Shown in pieces: positions 35,733 to 44,276 of a DNA stretch of 64,000 bases. The stretch's first letter is position 1; the number at the start of each line of letters is the position of its first letter. Origin of the DNA: CAZTAO01 sp964611645 (GTDB taxonomy: Bacteria > Armatimonadota > UBA5829); contig CAZTAO010000005.1 of NCBI GenBank assembly GCA_964611645.1, positions 62,001 through 126,000 of the forward strand. Reading direction: 5' to 3'. Below the pieces are notes generated by a model. The model did no database searches. It was not told where the DNA came from and worked only from the letters and a program-made list of their open reading frames with translations. The position numbers and the translations under genes are program-made.

Positions 35733-37199
35733 TTGCTGGTTCTAGGTATCGATGTCGGCACGCAGGGCGTCCGAGCACTTTGTTGCGATGCGGATGGCGC
35801 GGTTGTTGCGCAGGCCCACGAGAAGTTCGGCGCGGATGTGTCCGTGCAAGGGTTGGCTCCCGGTCTCCACGAGCAGTATCCGGAGATGTGGTGGAAGTAT
35901 GCGCAAAGCGTTCTCTCCAGCCTGGTTAACCAGCTTCGCAGTGTTGGACTCTCTCCTCAAAGCATTGTGTCTATCGCGGTCGATTCCACCTCCGGCACTG
36001 TTCTCCCAATCGATGCCGACAATAAGCCTCTCAGACCCGCCATTATGTACAATGACACCCGTGCGGGCGAACAGTCCCGGCAGTGCAACACTGAGTGCGG
36101 CGACCTCAGCAGCACGCTGGGTTACAAGTTCAATGCCTCATTCGGCCTGCCCAAGATACTATGGATGGCCGATCACGAGCCGGAGGTCTGGTCCAAAGCT
36201 CACAAGGTCATCCATGCTTCGGACTTCATAGTGGGCAAACTCACAGACCGCTTTGACGTCACCGACAACTCCAACTGCCTCAAGACCGGCTACGACCTAA
36301 CCTCCGACTGCTGGCCGGAGTTCATCTGGAACGGACTTGGCTTGGATAAGTCAAAGCTGCCGGATGTGGTGTCTCCCGGGCAGAGGATTGGAGTTGTTTC
36401 CGCCGAGTGCGCGACTGAGACCGGGCTGGCGGCGGGAACGCCGGTCGTTGGAGGAGTCTCGGACGGCACAGCCGGTTTCATCGCCAGCGGAGCTTCTGCG
36501 GTCGGCGACTGGAGTTCCACGCTGGGCACAACGCTGGTTGTTCGCGGCGTCTCCGAAGAGCTGATCACCGATTCCATAGGCCGAATCTACTGCCACCGCC
36601 ACCCGGACGGCTACTGGCTTCCCGGTGGTGCAAGCAGTGTCGGCGGGGAATGCCTTGAGAAAGTCTTCCCTGGCGAGGACTACGACTCTCTCAGCGCCAA
36701 AGCTCAGAGTCTGATACCAACTGCCCTCTCCATCTACCCATTGGTGAGGACGGGCGAGCGGCTTCCGTTTGTCGATCCCAATGCCGAGGGATTCGTCGCG
36801 GGCGAAGCTTCATCGAGGGAAGAGCTTTACGCGGGGTATCTTGAGGGGGTGGCGTATGTGGAGAAGTGGTGCTACGACCTGATGGAGAGCCTCGACGCGC
36901 CGACCGATGGCACGTTCTACACGGTAGGCGGCGGTTCCAAGAGCGAACTGTGGATGGTCATCCGGGCCTCGGTCCTCAACCGCCCTCTCACCAGACCCGC
37001 CAACACCGAGTGCGCGATGGGGTCGGCTATTGTGGCTGCATCGCGGGAGGTGTTCGGGTCGTTGGTCGAGGCTTCCAAGGCGATGGCAAAGGCGGATGCC
37101 ACGGTCGGACCAGATCCAAGACTCATCGAGGCTTACAAGGTCGGCTATGCCAGGTTCCGGGAAGAGTGCGAGTCGCGCGGATTGGGGGAGCAGGCCTGA
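35733..37199 (+). CDS. FGGY-family carbohydrate kinase (xylulokinase-like)
   Basis: 488 residues from a TTG at 35733 with AGGAG nine bases upstream. N-terminal ATPase fold LGIDVGTQGVRALCCDADG; substrate-side YNDTRAGEQ and DFIVGKLTDRFDVTDNSN; C-terminal lobe GTTLVVRGVS and FYTVGGGSKSELWMVIRASVLNRPL, the FGGY signature region, then ECAMGSAIVAA. Phosphorylates a pentulose or related sugar (xylulose, ribulose or fuculose); which one is not decidable by eye. It could take up the arabinose-derived sugars released by the glycosidase locus. Stop overlaps the next start by one base. Confidence 0.85.
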   Translation: MLVLGIDVGTQGVRALCCDADGAVVAQAHEKFGADVSVQGLAPGLHEQYPEMWWKYAQSVLSSLVNQLRSVGLSPQSIVSIAVDSTSGTVLPIDADNKPLRPAIMYNDTRAGEQSRQCNTECGDLSSTLGYKFNASFGLPKILWMADHEPEVWSKAHKVIHASDFIVGKLTDRFDVTDNSNCLKTGYDLTSDCWPEFIWNGLGLDKSKLPDVVSPGQRIGVVSAECATETGLAAGTPVVGGVSDGTAGFIASGASAVGDWSSTLGTTLVVRGVSEELITDSIGRIYCHRHPDGYWLPGGASSVGGECLEKVFPGEDYDSLSAKAQSLIPTALSIYPLVRTGERLPFVDPNAEGFVAGEASSREELYAGYLEGVAYVEKWCYDLMESLDAPTDGTFYTVGGGSKSELWMVIRASVLNRPLTRPANTECAMGSAIVAASREVFGSLVEASKAMAKADATVGPDPRLIEAYKVGYARFREECESRGLGEQA

Positions 37200-37540
37200 T
37201 GAAGCGAATATCCACCCCGTTCAGGATGCTGATTTCTGCTCTTCTGTTGGTTGCAGTCGGCATAGTCGCCTGTCCAACCCGCCCGGCCCCTGTCAGCCCG
37301 GTCCTGCTGGGAAGAGCGCTGCTTGGAGAGCCGTTGGCCCGGCAGGGATATAACATACTGGTCGAGGGAACCGACACCATCTGCGGCCGGGAGTGCATCA
37401 CCGTCCGTCTGGAGCCGCGAACTAAGCCCAAGCCCTGGCGGCAACTATGGCTGGACAAACAGTCCCTCAAAGTAATGGCAACAAGGTCCTGGGACGAGAA
37501 AGACAGGATAGTTAGTTCGTCTCGTGTGGATAGCCCGTAG
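37199..37540 (+). CDS. Small LolA/MucB-like lipoprotein
   Basis: 113 residues, ATG at 37199 overlapping the kinase stop (TGATG). Signal with lipobox IVAC near residue 25. The mature part (QGYNILVEGTDTICGRECITVRLEPR, PWRQLWLDKQSLKVMATRSWD) resembles one repeat of the LolA/MucB beta-sheet half-barrel, but is far shorter than those proteins (about 200-300 residues), so it may be a single-domain variant or a fragment. Confidence 0.6.
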   Translation: MKRISTPFRMLISALLLVAVGIVACPTRPAPVSPVLLGRALLGEPLARQGYNILVEGTDTICGRECITVRLEPRTKPKPWRQLWLDKQSLKVMATRSWDEKDRIVSSSRVDSP

Positions 37541-37560
37541 CCGGCAGAAGAGCGCGCCAT

Positions 37561-37590
37561 CCTTCCCCCTGATAAGGGGGCGAGGGGTTT
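37561..37590. repeat. CCCCCT/AGGGGG hairpin repeat
   Basis: CCCCCT-GATA-AGGGGG at 37565-37580, followed by CGAGGGGTTTGAG; a purine-tailed hairpin like the other pyrimidine/purine repeats. It can serve as terminator after the lipoprotein gene. Confidence 0.55.
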
Positions 37591-37634
37591 GAGTGTCCCG
37601 ATCAGCACGATGCTCTGTCCACACGCAAACCCAC

Positions 37635-37660
37635 CCCGACCCTCCCTTGTCAGGGAGGGA
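37635..37660. repeat. CCCTCCCT/AGGGAGGG hairpin repeat
   Basis: 8-bp inverted repeat at 37640-37647 and 37652-37659 with loop TGTC. Preceded by ACCCCGACC, the complementary tail of the repeat family, so it is in the opposite orientation to 37561-37590. Confidence 0.55.
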
Positions 37661-37720
37661 GAAGCCGTGCAACACGGCCTTCAACTGGTCTTCCGCACCC
37701 CCATTTCACCCCCTCCAAAC

Positions 37721-37749
37721 TTGACACAGGCCCTTCAGTCGAATATACT
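37721..37749 (+). promoter_or_regulatory. Promoter of recG
   Basis: Consensus TTGACA at 37721-37726, 17-base spacer, TATACT at 37744-37749; start of recG follows 18 bases later, so the leader is very short. One of the best promoter matches in the window. Confidence 0.7.
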
Positions 37750-37767
37750 ATTGAGGCGGGAAATGGT

Positions 37768-39909
37768 ATGACGACGTCTGGATTGCCCCGGGAAAAGACA
37801 GTGAGAACACCCTCCAACACCGATCATATTCGGTCGTTGGAGATGTCGGTGCAATTTGTGAAGGGCGTGGGTCCACGGATGGCCGCTCTGCTGAATAAGC
37901 TGGGCGTTTTTAGTGTACGGGACCTGCTCTACTACTTTCCCAAAAGGCACGAAGACCGCACCCGCTTTACCCGGATCTCGCAGCTTCAGCACGGCGAAGC
38001 ATCGACCGTTCGCGGCAGAGTGCTGGCTTCGGAAAACAAGCAAGTCCGCAGCAGTATGACCATAACCAAGGTCCTGGTGGACGATGGCAGCGGCGTGCTT
38101 GTCTTGAGCTGGTTCAACCAGAAGTTTCGCAAAGACCAGTTCGCCAAGCTCAAGGGCAGAGAGATTGTGGCCTACGGCACGGCCAAGCTGGACCGATGGG
38201 GCGTGACAATAGACACTCCGGAGTGGGAAGTCGTAACCGATACGGAAGACCCACTTTCCACTGGTCGCGTCGTGCCTGTATACGCTCTGACCGAGGGCCT
38301 GTTCCAGGCGCATATCCGCGCGATGCTGCGCGTTGTAGTTGACGGGTTCGTTGGCATGGTCAATGACCCTATGCCAGTCGAGATAATCAAGCGGCTGGGG
38401 ATGATGGACCTGAAAAGCGCCCTGCGCGCTATCCACTTCCCTGAGACTGAAGTGATACTTGAGGCCGCGCGGAAGCGGCTTGTGTTTGATGAATTATTCC
38501 TGCTGCAGTTGGCGCTGGCCGTGCGAAAGCGTGGGATGGCGATGCCCGGAGAGGGGATTGTGTTCAACACCCCGCCGGACTTCTATGAGCAGGTTAAAGA
38601 GATACTGCCGTTCGAGCTTACTGCCGCTCAGAAGCGGGTTGTTCGCGAGATAATCGAGGATATGACCCAGCCGAAGTGCATGAACCGCCTCCTGCAAGGG
38701 GATGTGGGTTCAGGCAAGACGGCTGTTGCGGTTGCCGCGATGCTGCTGGCCGTGAGAAGCGGTTACCAGGCGGCCTTGATGGCGCCGACGGAGATTCTTG
38801 CCGAGCAGCATTACATCGGCATTTCGGAGATGTATGGCAAGCTTGGCGCGCTGGGGATATCGGTCGATCTTCTGACCGGCAGCCTGCGCGCGAAGCAGCG
38901 GCAGAATGTGCTGGACAGGGTAGCGTCCGGCGAGACACAGATTGTAATAGGAACACACGCTCTGATACAGGAGGGTGTGGATTTCAAGCGGTTGGGACTG
39001 GTAATAGTGGACGAGCAGCACAGGTTCGGCGTGATGCAGCGCGCCGCCCTGATGGAGAAGGGCCTGAAGCCCGATATGCTCGTGATGACGGCCACCCCCA
39101 TCCCAAGGACATTGACACTAACAGTATATGGCGACCTGGATGTCTCGATCATCGATGAGCTTCCGCCTGGCCGCAAGCCCATCAGGACGCACTGGAAGCA
39201 GATAGGCGAGCGGGCAAGCGTGTATTCGGCGCTCCGCAAACTTCTGGACCAGGGCAGGCAGGCTTATGTGGTCTGTCCTCTGATAGAGGAGAGCGAGAAG
39301 CTGCAGGTGCGGGCCGCCAGCGATCTGGCGGAATACCTCCAGACGGAAGTCTTCCCCGACCTGAAAGTAGGCCTGCTCCACGGGCAGATGAAGACTGATG
39401 AGAAAGACATCGTGATGTCGCAGTTCCGGGATGGCAGCATTCAGGTGCTGGTGTCGACCACGGTGATAGAGGTCGGAGTGGACGTCCCGAACGCGACGTG
39501 CATGGTTATTGAGGATGCGGACCGGTTCGGGCTTGCTCAGCTTCACCAGTTGAGGGGTAGGGTGGGCAGAGGGTCTGAGCAGTCGTATTGCGTGCTGATC
39601 TGCGAGGCCAACACCCTCGACGCCACCACACGGATGCAGGTGATGTCCTCAACAAACGATGGTTTCGTGATCTCGGAAGAAGACCTGAAACTGCGGGGGC
39701 CTGGGGAGTTCTACGGAACCAAACAGAGCGGCATTCCGGAGTTGCAGATAGCGGACATTTTCAGGGACCTTCCTATACTTGACATTGCCAGAAAAGAAGC
39801 TTTTGCCCTGGTGGAGCGCGACCCCTCCCTTGCTGGGCCTGACGTTGCGCCTGTGAAGAGGGCTTTGAGAGAGAAGTTCGACTCCTTTGAAATTGCGGTT
39901 GTAAGCTAG
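37768..39909 (+). CDS. recG: ATP-dependent DNA helicase RecG
   Basis: 713 residues, near the usual 680-700. Unwinds stalled forks and Holliday junctions. N-terminal wedge/OB domain (FVKGVGPRMAALLNKLGVFSVRDLLYYFPKRHEDR; VRGRVLASENKQVRS), Walker A GDVGSGKTAVA (about residue 310), TAPTEILAEQH-type motif Ia (APTEILAEQHY), DEQHRFGV as motif II, TATPIPRTL as motif III, and the helicase C lobe with STTVIEVGVDVPNA and QLRGRVGRG. The C-terminal region KLRGPGEFYGTKQSG is typical of RecG. First gene of a block in the order recG-coaD-pta-ackA-yceD-rpmF-plsX-fab. Has its own promoter. Confidence 0.97.
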   Translation: MTTSGLPREKTVRTPSNTDHIRSLEMSVQFVKGVGPRMAALLNKLGVFSVRDLLYYFPKRHEDRTRFTRISQLQHGEASTVRGRVLASENKQVRSSMTITKVLVDDGSGVLVLSWFNQKFRKDQFAKLKGREIVAYGTAKLDRWGVTIDTPEWEVVTDTEDPLSTGRVVPVYALTEGLFQAHIRAMLRVVVDGFVGMVNDPMPVEIIKRLGMMDLKSALRAIHFPETEVILEAARKRLVFDELFLLQLALAVRKRGMAMPGEGIVFNTPPDFYEQVKEILPFELTAAQKRVVREIIEDMTQPKCMNRLLQGDVGSGKTAVAVAAMLLAVRSGYQAALMAPTEILAEQHYIGISEMYGKLGALGISVDLLTGSLRAKQRQNVLDRVASGETQIVIGTHALIQEGVDFKRLGLVIVDEQHRFGVMQRAALMEKGLKPDMLVMTATPIPRTLTLTVYGDLDVSIIDELPPGRKPIRTHWKQIGERASVYSALRKLLDQGRQAYVVCPLIEESEKLQVRAASDLAEYLQTEVFPDLKVGLLHGQMKTDEKDIVMSQFRDGSIQVLVSTTVIEVGVDVPNATCMVIEDADRFGLAQLHQLRGRVGRGSEQSYCVLICEANTLDATTRMQVMSSTNDGFVISEEDLKLRGPGEFYGTKQSGIPELQIADIFRDLPILDIARKEAFALVERDPSLAGPDVAPVKRALREKFDSFEIAVVS

Positions 39910-39934
39910 TGGGTTTGGGGTGTAAACTGTCGCT

Positions 39935-40429
39935 ATGAAAGTAATCTACCCTGGCAGTTTTGATCCGGTTACTGCCGGACACATAGACATAATCGAGCGG
40001 GCGGCCAGCGTTTTCAGCGAGGTTGTTGTGGCGGTTGCCGTGAACCTTGAGAAGGCCGACGCATTCTCTCTGGAGGAACGGGCAGAGTTTCTTCGGGACG
40101 GATGTGGACATTTGGCGAACGTGCGAGTAGACTGGTTCAAGGGTCTGCTGGTAGACTATGTCGAGAAGCAGGGCGCCAGGGTTGTAATCAAAGGCCTGCG
40201 AGCCATCTCGGATTTCGAGTTTGAGCTTCAGATGGCCTTGATGAACAAGCGGTTGAACGAGAACGTAGAGACTCTTTTTATGATGACGAGTGCGGAGCAT
40301 TCATTTCTCAGCTCCAGCCTGGTCAAAGAGCTTGCGGTCTTTCGAGCGCCGCTCAAAGGATTGGTATCACCGCTGGTAGAACAGCGTTTGATAGAGAAAA
40401 TGAAACCTGACGGGAAGGTGGCGGGCTAA
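39935..40429 (+). CDS. coaD: Phosphopantetheine adenylyltransferase
   Basis: 164 residues, the normal length. Transfers AMP to 4'-phosphopantetheine, the penultimate step of coenzyme A synthesis. Nucleotidyl-transferase motif YPGSFDPVTAGHIDIIERA (T/HxGH), VVIKGLRAISDFEFELQMALMN and a C-terminal SSSLVKELA. Starts 26 bases after recG; its TAA overlaps the next ATG (TAATG). CoA and acyl-carrier phosphopantetheine link it to the fab genes downstream. Confidence 0.96.
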   Translation: MKVIYPGSFDPVTAGHIDIIERAASVFSEVVVAVAVNLEKADAFSLEERAEFLRDGCGHLANVRVDWFKGLLVDYVEKQGARVVIKGLRAISDFEFELQMALMNKRLNENVETLFMMTSAEHSFLSSSLVKELAVFRAPLKGLVSPLVEQRLIEKMKPDGKVAG

Positions 40430-41010
40430 TGAGTGATGAACCTGCGGTAGCGCGTCCGCTGAGGCGGCTCAATTCCGGTGAGGATATCCTCAAACTGATT
40501 GACAGCCTTGAAGAGCTTGCAGGTGGCAAGTTCTCCGTGATGGGCAAGTCTTTTGCAGTTGATGTAGACGAGTTCAACATGCTGACCCAGAAGATCAGAG
40601 CTTCACTGCCTGATGAGGTCAGAAAGGCGACCCGAGTCGCCAACGACAGCGATAGAATAGTGGCCTCCGCCCGGGAAGAAGCCGAGGCGATAAAGGCTCA
40701 GACCAAGACAGAGTGTGAGCGGGTCCTTGCGGAAGCGCGGCAATCCGCTGCTAGGCTGATCGAGAGCAGCGAAGTCAACAAACTCGCCAAGGCTCAGGCC
40801 CAGGAGATTCTCAACTCCGCGGAATACACTGCCAGAGACGTGAAGCGCGGAGCCGACGAGTATGCCCGCGAAGTGCTCGCGGCAATAGAAAACCACCTCG
40901 CGAAGGTGATGTCTACCCTGCAGAAGGGTAGAGAGAAACTGGAAGACAGAATCAGCACCACTGTCCCGGCGGAGCCAATGATTCCGGCGGGCAGGGGTGT
41001 CAAGCGATAA
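40429..41010 (+). CDS. Coiled-coil protein, DivIVA/ATPase-like, unknown role
   Basis: 193 residues overlapping coaD by one base. Residues 15-65 form a short domain (EDILKLIDSLEELAGGKFSVMGKSFAVDVDEFNMLTQKIRA), then a long helical coiled coil with heptads (REEAEAIKAQTKTECERVLAEARQSAARLIE; ARDVKRGADEYAREVLAAIENHL). Such proteins occur beside coaD in several phyla and are annotated as ATP-synthase-B-like or DivIVA-like. No signal peptide or membrane segment. A scaffold role is possible, but function is unknown. Confidence 0.65.
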   Translation: MSDEPAVARPLRRLNSGEDILKLIDSLEELAGGKFSVMGKSFAVDVDEFNMLTQKIRASLPDEVRKATRVANDSDRIVASAREEAEAIKAQTKTECERVLAEARQSAARLIESSEVNKLAKAQAQEILNSAEYTARDVKRGADEYAREVLAAIENHLAKVMSTLQKGREKLEDRISTTVPAEPMIPAGRGVKR

Positions 41011-41022
41011 ATAGGTTTTGAG

Positions 41023-41055
41023 AGTACGGGACGCATACAAAGCGCCCGTACTTTT
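41023..41055 (+). terminator. Rho-independent terminator
   Basis: AGTACGGG at 41023-41030 pairs with CCCGTACT at 41045-41052, followed by TTTT. Ends the recG-coaD unit before pta. Confidence 0.75.
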
Positions 41056-41140
41056 GACGCGTGTGCGGTAAGGTATTGGCGCGCGTCGATTTTGATTGTA
41101 CAAGAACGCCAAGGCGTTTAATTGGGGAGACTGTAGCACG

Positions 41141-42136
41141 ATGCCTAGTGTAATGGAGAGCGTTTACGCAAAGGCCAGAGAAGCGCAGAAGACTATTACC
41201 CTGCCGGAGGCCGACGATGTTCGGACCGTGACCGCCGCACAGAGAATTGTCGAGCGGAAGCTGGCAAAGGTAGTTCTGATTGGTAAAGAGGCTGCGATTC
41301 GCAAGGCTTGTGAGGAGTCCAAGGCAGACGTTTCCGGGTGCAGGATAGTTGATCCGGAGTCTTCGGAGCTTCTGGACGACTACGCATCCAAGTTCTACGA
41401 GATGCGCAAGCAAAAGGGGATCACCCCCGAGCAGGCTCGGACAATGGTCCTTGACCCGCTGTATTTCGGGTGCATGATGGTCAAGGCGGGTGAGGCGGAC
41501 GGCCAGGTGTCCGGCGCGACGCACTCGACCGCGGATACGGTCAGGCCGGCGTTGCAGATTCTGCGGACCGCTCCGGGCTGCAAGCTGGTATCCAGCTTCT
41601 TCGTGATGATTGTTCCGGACTGCGAGTATGGCGAGAACGGCACGTTCATATACGCCGACTGCGGGCTTGTAATCAACCCGAACGCCGAGGAACTGGCCGA
41701 GATAGCGATTCAAAGCGCTGTGACAATGAAGAACCTGCTGGGCTTCGAGCCGAGGGTGGGGATGCTCTGCTTCAGCACCAAGGGCAGCGCCAAGGACCCG
41801 ATAGCCGATAAGGTTATCGAAGCTACCAAGATTGCCCAGGAGTGCCGCCCCGATCTGCTGATAGACGGGGAGTTGCAGGGCGATGCGGCGTTGGTCGAAT
41901 GGATCGGAGCAAAGAAGGCTCCGGGAAGCCCGGTTGCCGGCAAGGCTAACGTCTTGATCTTCCCAGACCTCAACGCCGGAAACATAGCCTACAAGCTTAC
42001 CGAAAGGCTGGCCAAGGCGGAGGCCTACGGGCCTGTTCTACAGGGCCTTGCGAGGCCGGTGAATGATCTGTCCAGAGGCTGTGACGCCGAGGATATTGTG
42101 AATGTAGCGGCAATAACGGCGGTGCAGGCGATATGA
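41141..42136 (+). CDS. pta: Phosphate acetyltransferase
   Basis: 331 residues from the ATG at 41141 with GGGGAGA upstream; a longer in-frame start at 41096 lacks a ribosome binding site. Interconverts acetyl-CoA and acetyl phosphate. Short-form Pta, with no N-terminal DRTGG regulatory domain. Signatures: ITLPEADDVRTVTAAQRI, DPLYFGCMMVKAGEADGQVSGATHSTADTVRPALQIL, FSTKGSAKDPIADKV, VFPDLNAGN-type end (LIFPDLNAGNIAYKL). Overlaps ackA by four bases (ATGA), so the pair is translationally coupled and makes ATP from acetyl-CoA. Confidence 0.96.
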   Translation: MPSVMESVYAKAREAQKTITLPEADDVRTVTAAQRIVERKLAKVVLIGKEAAIRKACEESKADVSGCRIVDPESSELLDDYASKFYEMRKQKGITPEQARTMVLDPLYFGCMMVKAGEADGQVSGATHSTADTVRPALQILRTAPGCKLVSSFFVMIVPDCEYGENGTFIYADCGLVINPNAEELAEIAIQSAVTMKNLLGFEPRVGMLCFSTKGSAKDPIADKVIEATKIAQECRPDLLIDGELQGDAALVEWIGAKKAPGSPVAGKANVLIFPDLNAGNIAYKLTERLAKAEAYGPVLQGLARPVNDLSRGCDAEDIVNVAAITAVQAI

Positions 42137-43338
42137 AAGTCCTGGTTCTGAACAGCGGCAGTTCTTCGCTGAAGTATCAACTTATCGATTCCGACTCGGA
42201 GGAAGTCCTTGCAAAGGGCATAGCCGAACGGATAGGTCTGCCGGATGGCGGAAGAATCAAGCACCAATCATTCGACAACGACAAGATCGAGAAGAAAGAG
42301 GACATGCCCGACCACGACGCCGCGATCGATTTCGTGTTCGCCCTGTTGGCGGACCATGAGCACGGCGCAGTCAAGAGCATCAAGGAGATTTCAGCGGTAG
42401 GGCATAGAGTAGTCCATGGGGGCGAGAGGTTTGTCCAGCCGACGCTTGTCGATGACAGCGTTGTGTGCGAGGTCGAGAGACTCAGCGACCTCAGCCCGCT
42501 GCATAACCCCGCCAATGCTCGGGGTATACGAGCGTGTATGCGGTTGATGCCGGGCGTTCCGCAGGTGGCTGTTTTCGATACTGCTTTCCACGCCACAATG
42601 CCTGACTACGCTTACACCTACGCGCTGCCATATGAGTATTATCTGCAGTATGGCCTCCGAAGATATGGATTCCACGGAACTTCTCACCGGTATGTCAGCG
42701 ACAAAGCTATAAAGATGCTGGAGAAGCTAGGGCACGAGGCCGCGAAGACCAAGATTATCACCTGCCACCTCGGCAACGGTTCGAGTATGGCGGCGGTTGT
42801 CGGCGGCAAGGTCGTGGATACCAGTATGGGCGTGACCCCTGCGGAAGGCCTGGTAATGGGGACTCGGGCGGGCGATCTCGACCCATCCATTCTGCCGTAT
42901 CTGGCAAAGAAGCTTGGGCTGTCTCCCGAGGAACTCGACGATCTCATTAACAAGAAGAGTGGTTTCCTGGGGCTTTCCGGAGTCTCGGCTGATATGCGCG
43001 ATGTTAAGGCCGCCGCCGCGGATGGCAACAAGCGCGCCCAACTGGCGCTGGCCATCTTCTGGTATCGGATTCGCAAGTACGTAGGCTCGTATGCTGCGGC
43101 GATGAACGGCCTGGATGCTCTGGTGTTTACCGGTGGAATCGGGGAGAACAGCATCCTCACCAGGCAGTATGTGTGCGATAACCTGGCCGTTCTGGGAATT
43201 GAGCTTGACCACGACAAGAACAACAACCTGCGCGGGCCTGTTGACCTGAGCACGCCCGAGAGCAGAGTCCGAGTCCTTTTGATCCCGACCAACGAAGAGG
43301 TCGTGATCGCGAGGGAAACGGTGCAGGTAGTAGGTTAG
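42133..43338 (+). CDS. ackA: Acetate kinase
   Basis: 401 residues, normal length. Phosphorylates acetate/dephosphorylates acetyl phosphate with ATP/ADP. ASKHA-family motifs: VLVLNSGSSSLKYQLID, AVGHRVVHGGERFV, FDTAFHATMPDYAYTYALP, RRYGFHGTSHRYVS, THLGNGSS-equivalent CHLGNGSSMAAV, and DALVFTGGIGENS. The catalytic Arg lies in the VGHRVVHGG stretch. Coupled to pta. Confidence 0.97.
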   Translation: MKVLVLNSGSSSLKYQLIDSDSEEVLAKGIAERIGLPDGGRIKHQSFDNDKIEKKEDMPDHDAAIDFVFALLADHEHGAVKSIKEISAVGHRVVHGGERFVQPTLVDDSVVCEVERLSDLSPLHNPANARGIRACMRLMPGVPQVAVFDTAFHATMPDYAYTYALPYEYYLQYGLRRYGFHGTSHRYVSDKAIKMLEKLGHEAAKTKIITCHLGNGSSMAAVVGGKVVDTSMGVTPAEGLVMGTRAGDLDPSILPYLAKKLGLSPEELDDLINKKSGFLGLSGVSADMRDVKAAAADGNKRAQLALAIFWYRIRKYVGSYAAAMNGLDALVFTGGIGENSILTRQYVCDNLAVLGIELDHDKNNNLRGPVDLSTPESRVRVLLIPTNEEVVIARETVQVVG

Positions 43339-43369
43339 CAAGACTGCCGGTGATTTGGCGGTGACAGAT

Positions 43370-43918
43370 ATGAAGCTGGATCTAGGTGAGATAATAGCCC
43401 ACCCGGGCAAACGGATGGCTTATGAGATTGACGAGCCGCCGCTGATTGACGAAGAGAGTGGGCTTAAAGGCGTTGCGCCGATAAAGGGTAGTCTGACCTT
43501 TACCAACGCCGGGACCCTGCTCATAGTAAGAGGCAGCGCCGACACGAAGATCGAGCTTGAGTGCAGCAGGTGTGTCGGGCAGTATGTGTACGATGTGCAC
43601 GTCAACATAGATGAGCAGTTCGTGATGCCGGGACACGACTTTGTGGAACCGGGGGAGGAAGAAGAAGACCTGTTTCTGGATGATGAGAGCAATCCCATCA
43701 TGACAGAGAATATCTTCGACCTTACGGAACTGTTGAGGCAGGCGGTGCTGGTGGATGTTCCGATCCGTACAGTCTGCTCGGAAGAGTGCAAGGGGTTGTG
43801 TCCGGTTTGTGGGCGCAATCGAAACGAGGACCCGTGCGATTGCCCGCCTCCGGCGATGGGGTCGGCATTTGCCGTGCTGGCCGGCATGCTGGAAGACGGG
43901 GAAACCAAGACGGAGTAG
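43370..43918 (+). CDS. yceD: DUF177/YceD protein (23S rRNA accumulation protein)
   Basis: 182 residues from the ATG at 43370, chosen because family members begin MKxDL; TTG at 43355 is an in-frame alternative. Central pair LECSRCVGQY and the acidic run EEEEDLFLDDE, then CSEECKGLCPVCGRNRNEDPCDC, a cysteine-rich C-terminus like many Gram-positive and Armatimonadota relatives. Sits directly upstream of rpmF, the conserved arrangement; needed for normal 23S rRNA levels in characterised relatives. Confidence 0.9.
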   Translation: MKLDLGEIIAHPGKRMAYEIDEPPLIDEESGLKGVAPIKGSLTFTNAGTLLIVRGSADTKIELECSRCVGQYVYDVHVNIDEQFVMPGHDFVEPGEEEEDLFLDDESNPIMTENIFDLTELLRQAVLVDVPIRTVCSEECKGLCPVCGRNRNEDPCDCPPPAMGSAFAVLAGMLEDGETKTE

Positions 43919-44035
43919 AGAGACATTGTCCGCGGACCGGTTTCGGCCCGCTATATATATCACGAACAGTAGAATCGGGGTTAGTCGGCGATAATGTCGC
44001 GGCCCCGGACATACGTTCTTCAAGGAGAAAATCAG

Positions 44036-44233
44036 ATGCCCCTGCCAAAAAGGCGACATTCTAATCAGAGGACCCGGCTTCGCCGAACTCACTACAAGCT
44101 GGATGCCCCGACGGTTACCACTTGCCCTAGGTGCCATGCTGCGGCGATGCCTCACAACGCCTGCCCCTCGTGCGGGTTCTACAACGGTAGAAAGGTGCTG
44201 GACATCAAAGAGAAGATCAAAAAGGGCGACTAG
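44036..44233 (+). CDS. rpmF: 50S ribosomal protein L32
   Basis: 65 residues from the ATG at 44036 with AAGGAGAAA upstream; an in-frame ATG at 43994 lies upstream of that site and is rejected. MPLPKRRHSNQRTRLRRTHYKL is the L32 start; two CxxC pairs (CPRC, CPSC) form a zinc ribbon. Follows yceD by 117 bases. Confidence 0.96.
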   Translation: MPLPKRRHSNQRTRLRRTHYKLDAPTVTTCPRCHAAAMPHNACPSCGFYNGRKVLDIKEKIKKGD

Positions 44234-44276
44234 GCAAGAGAATGCCTGAGCCTTACCAAGGTATTATGAATCGCCT

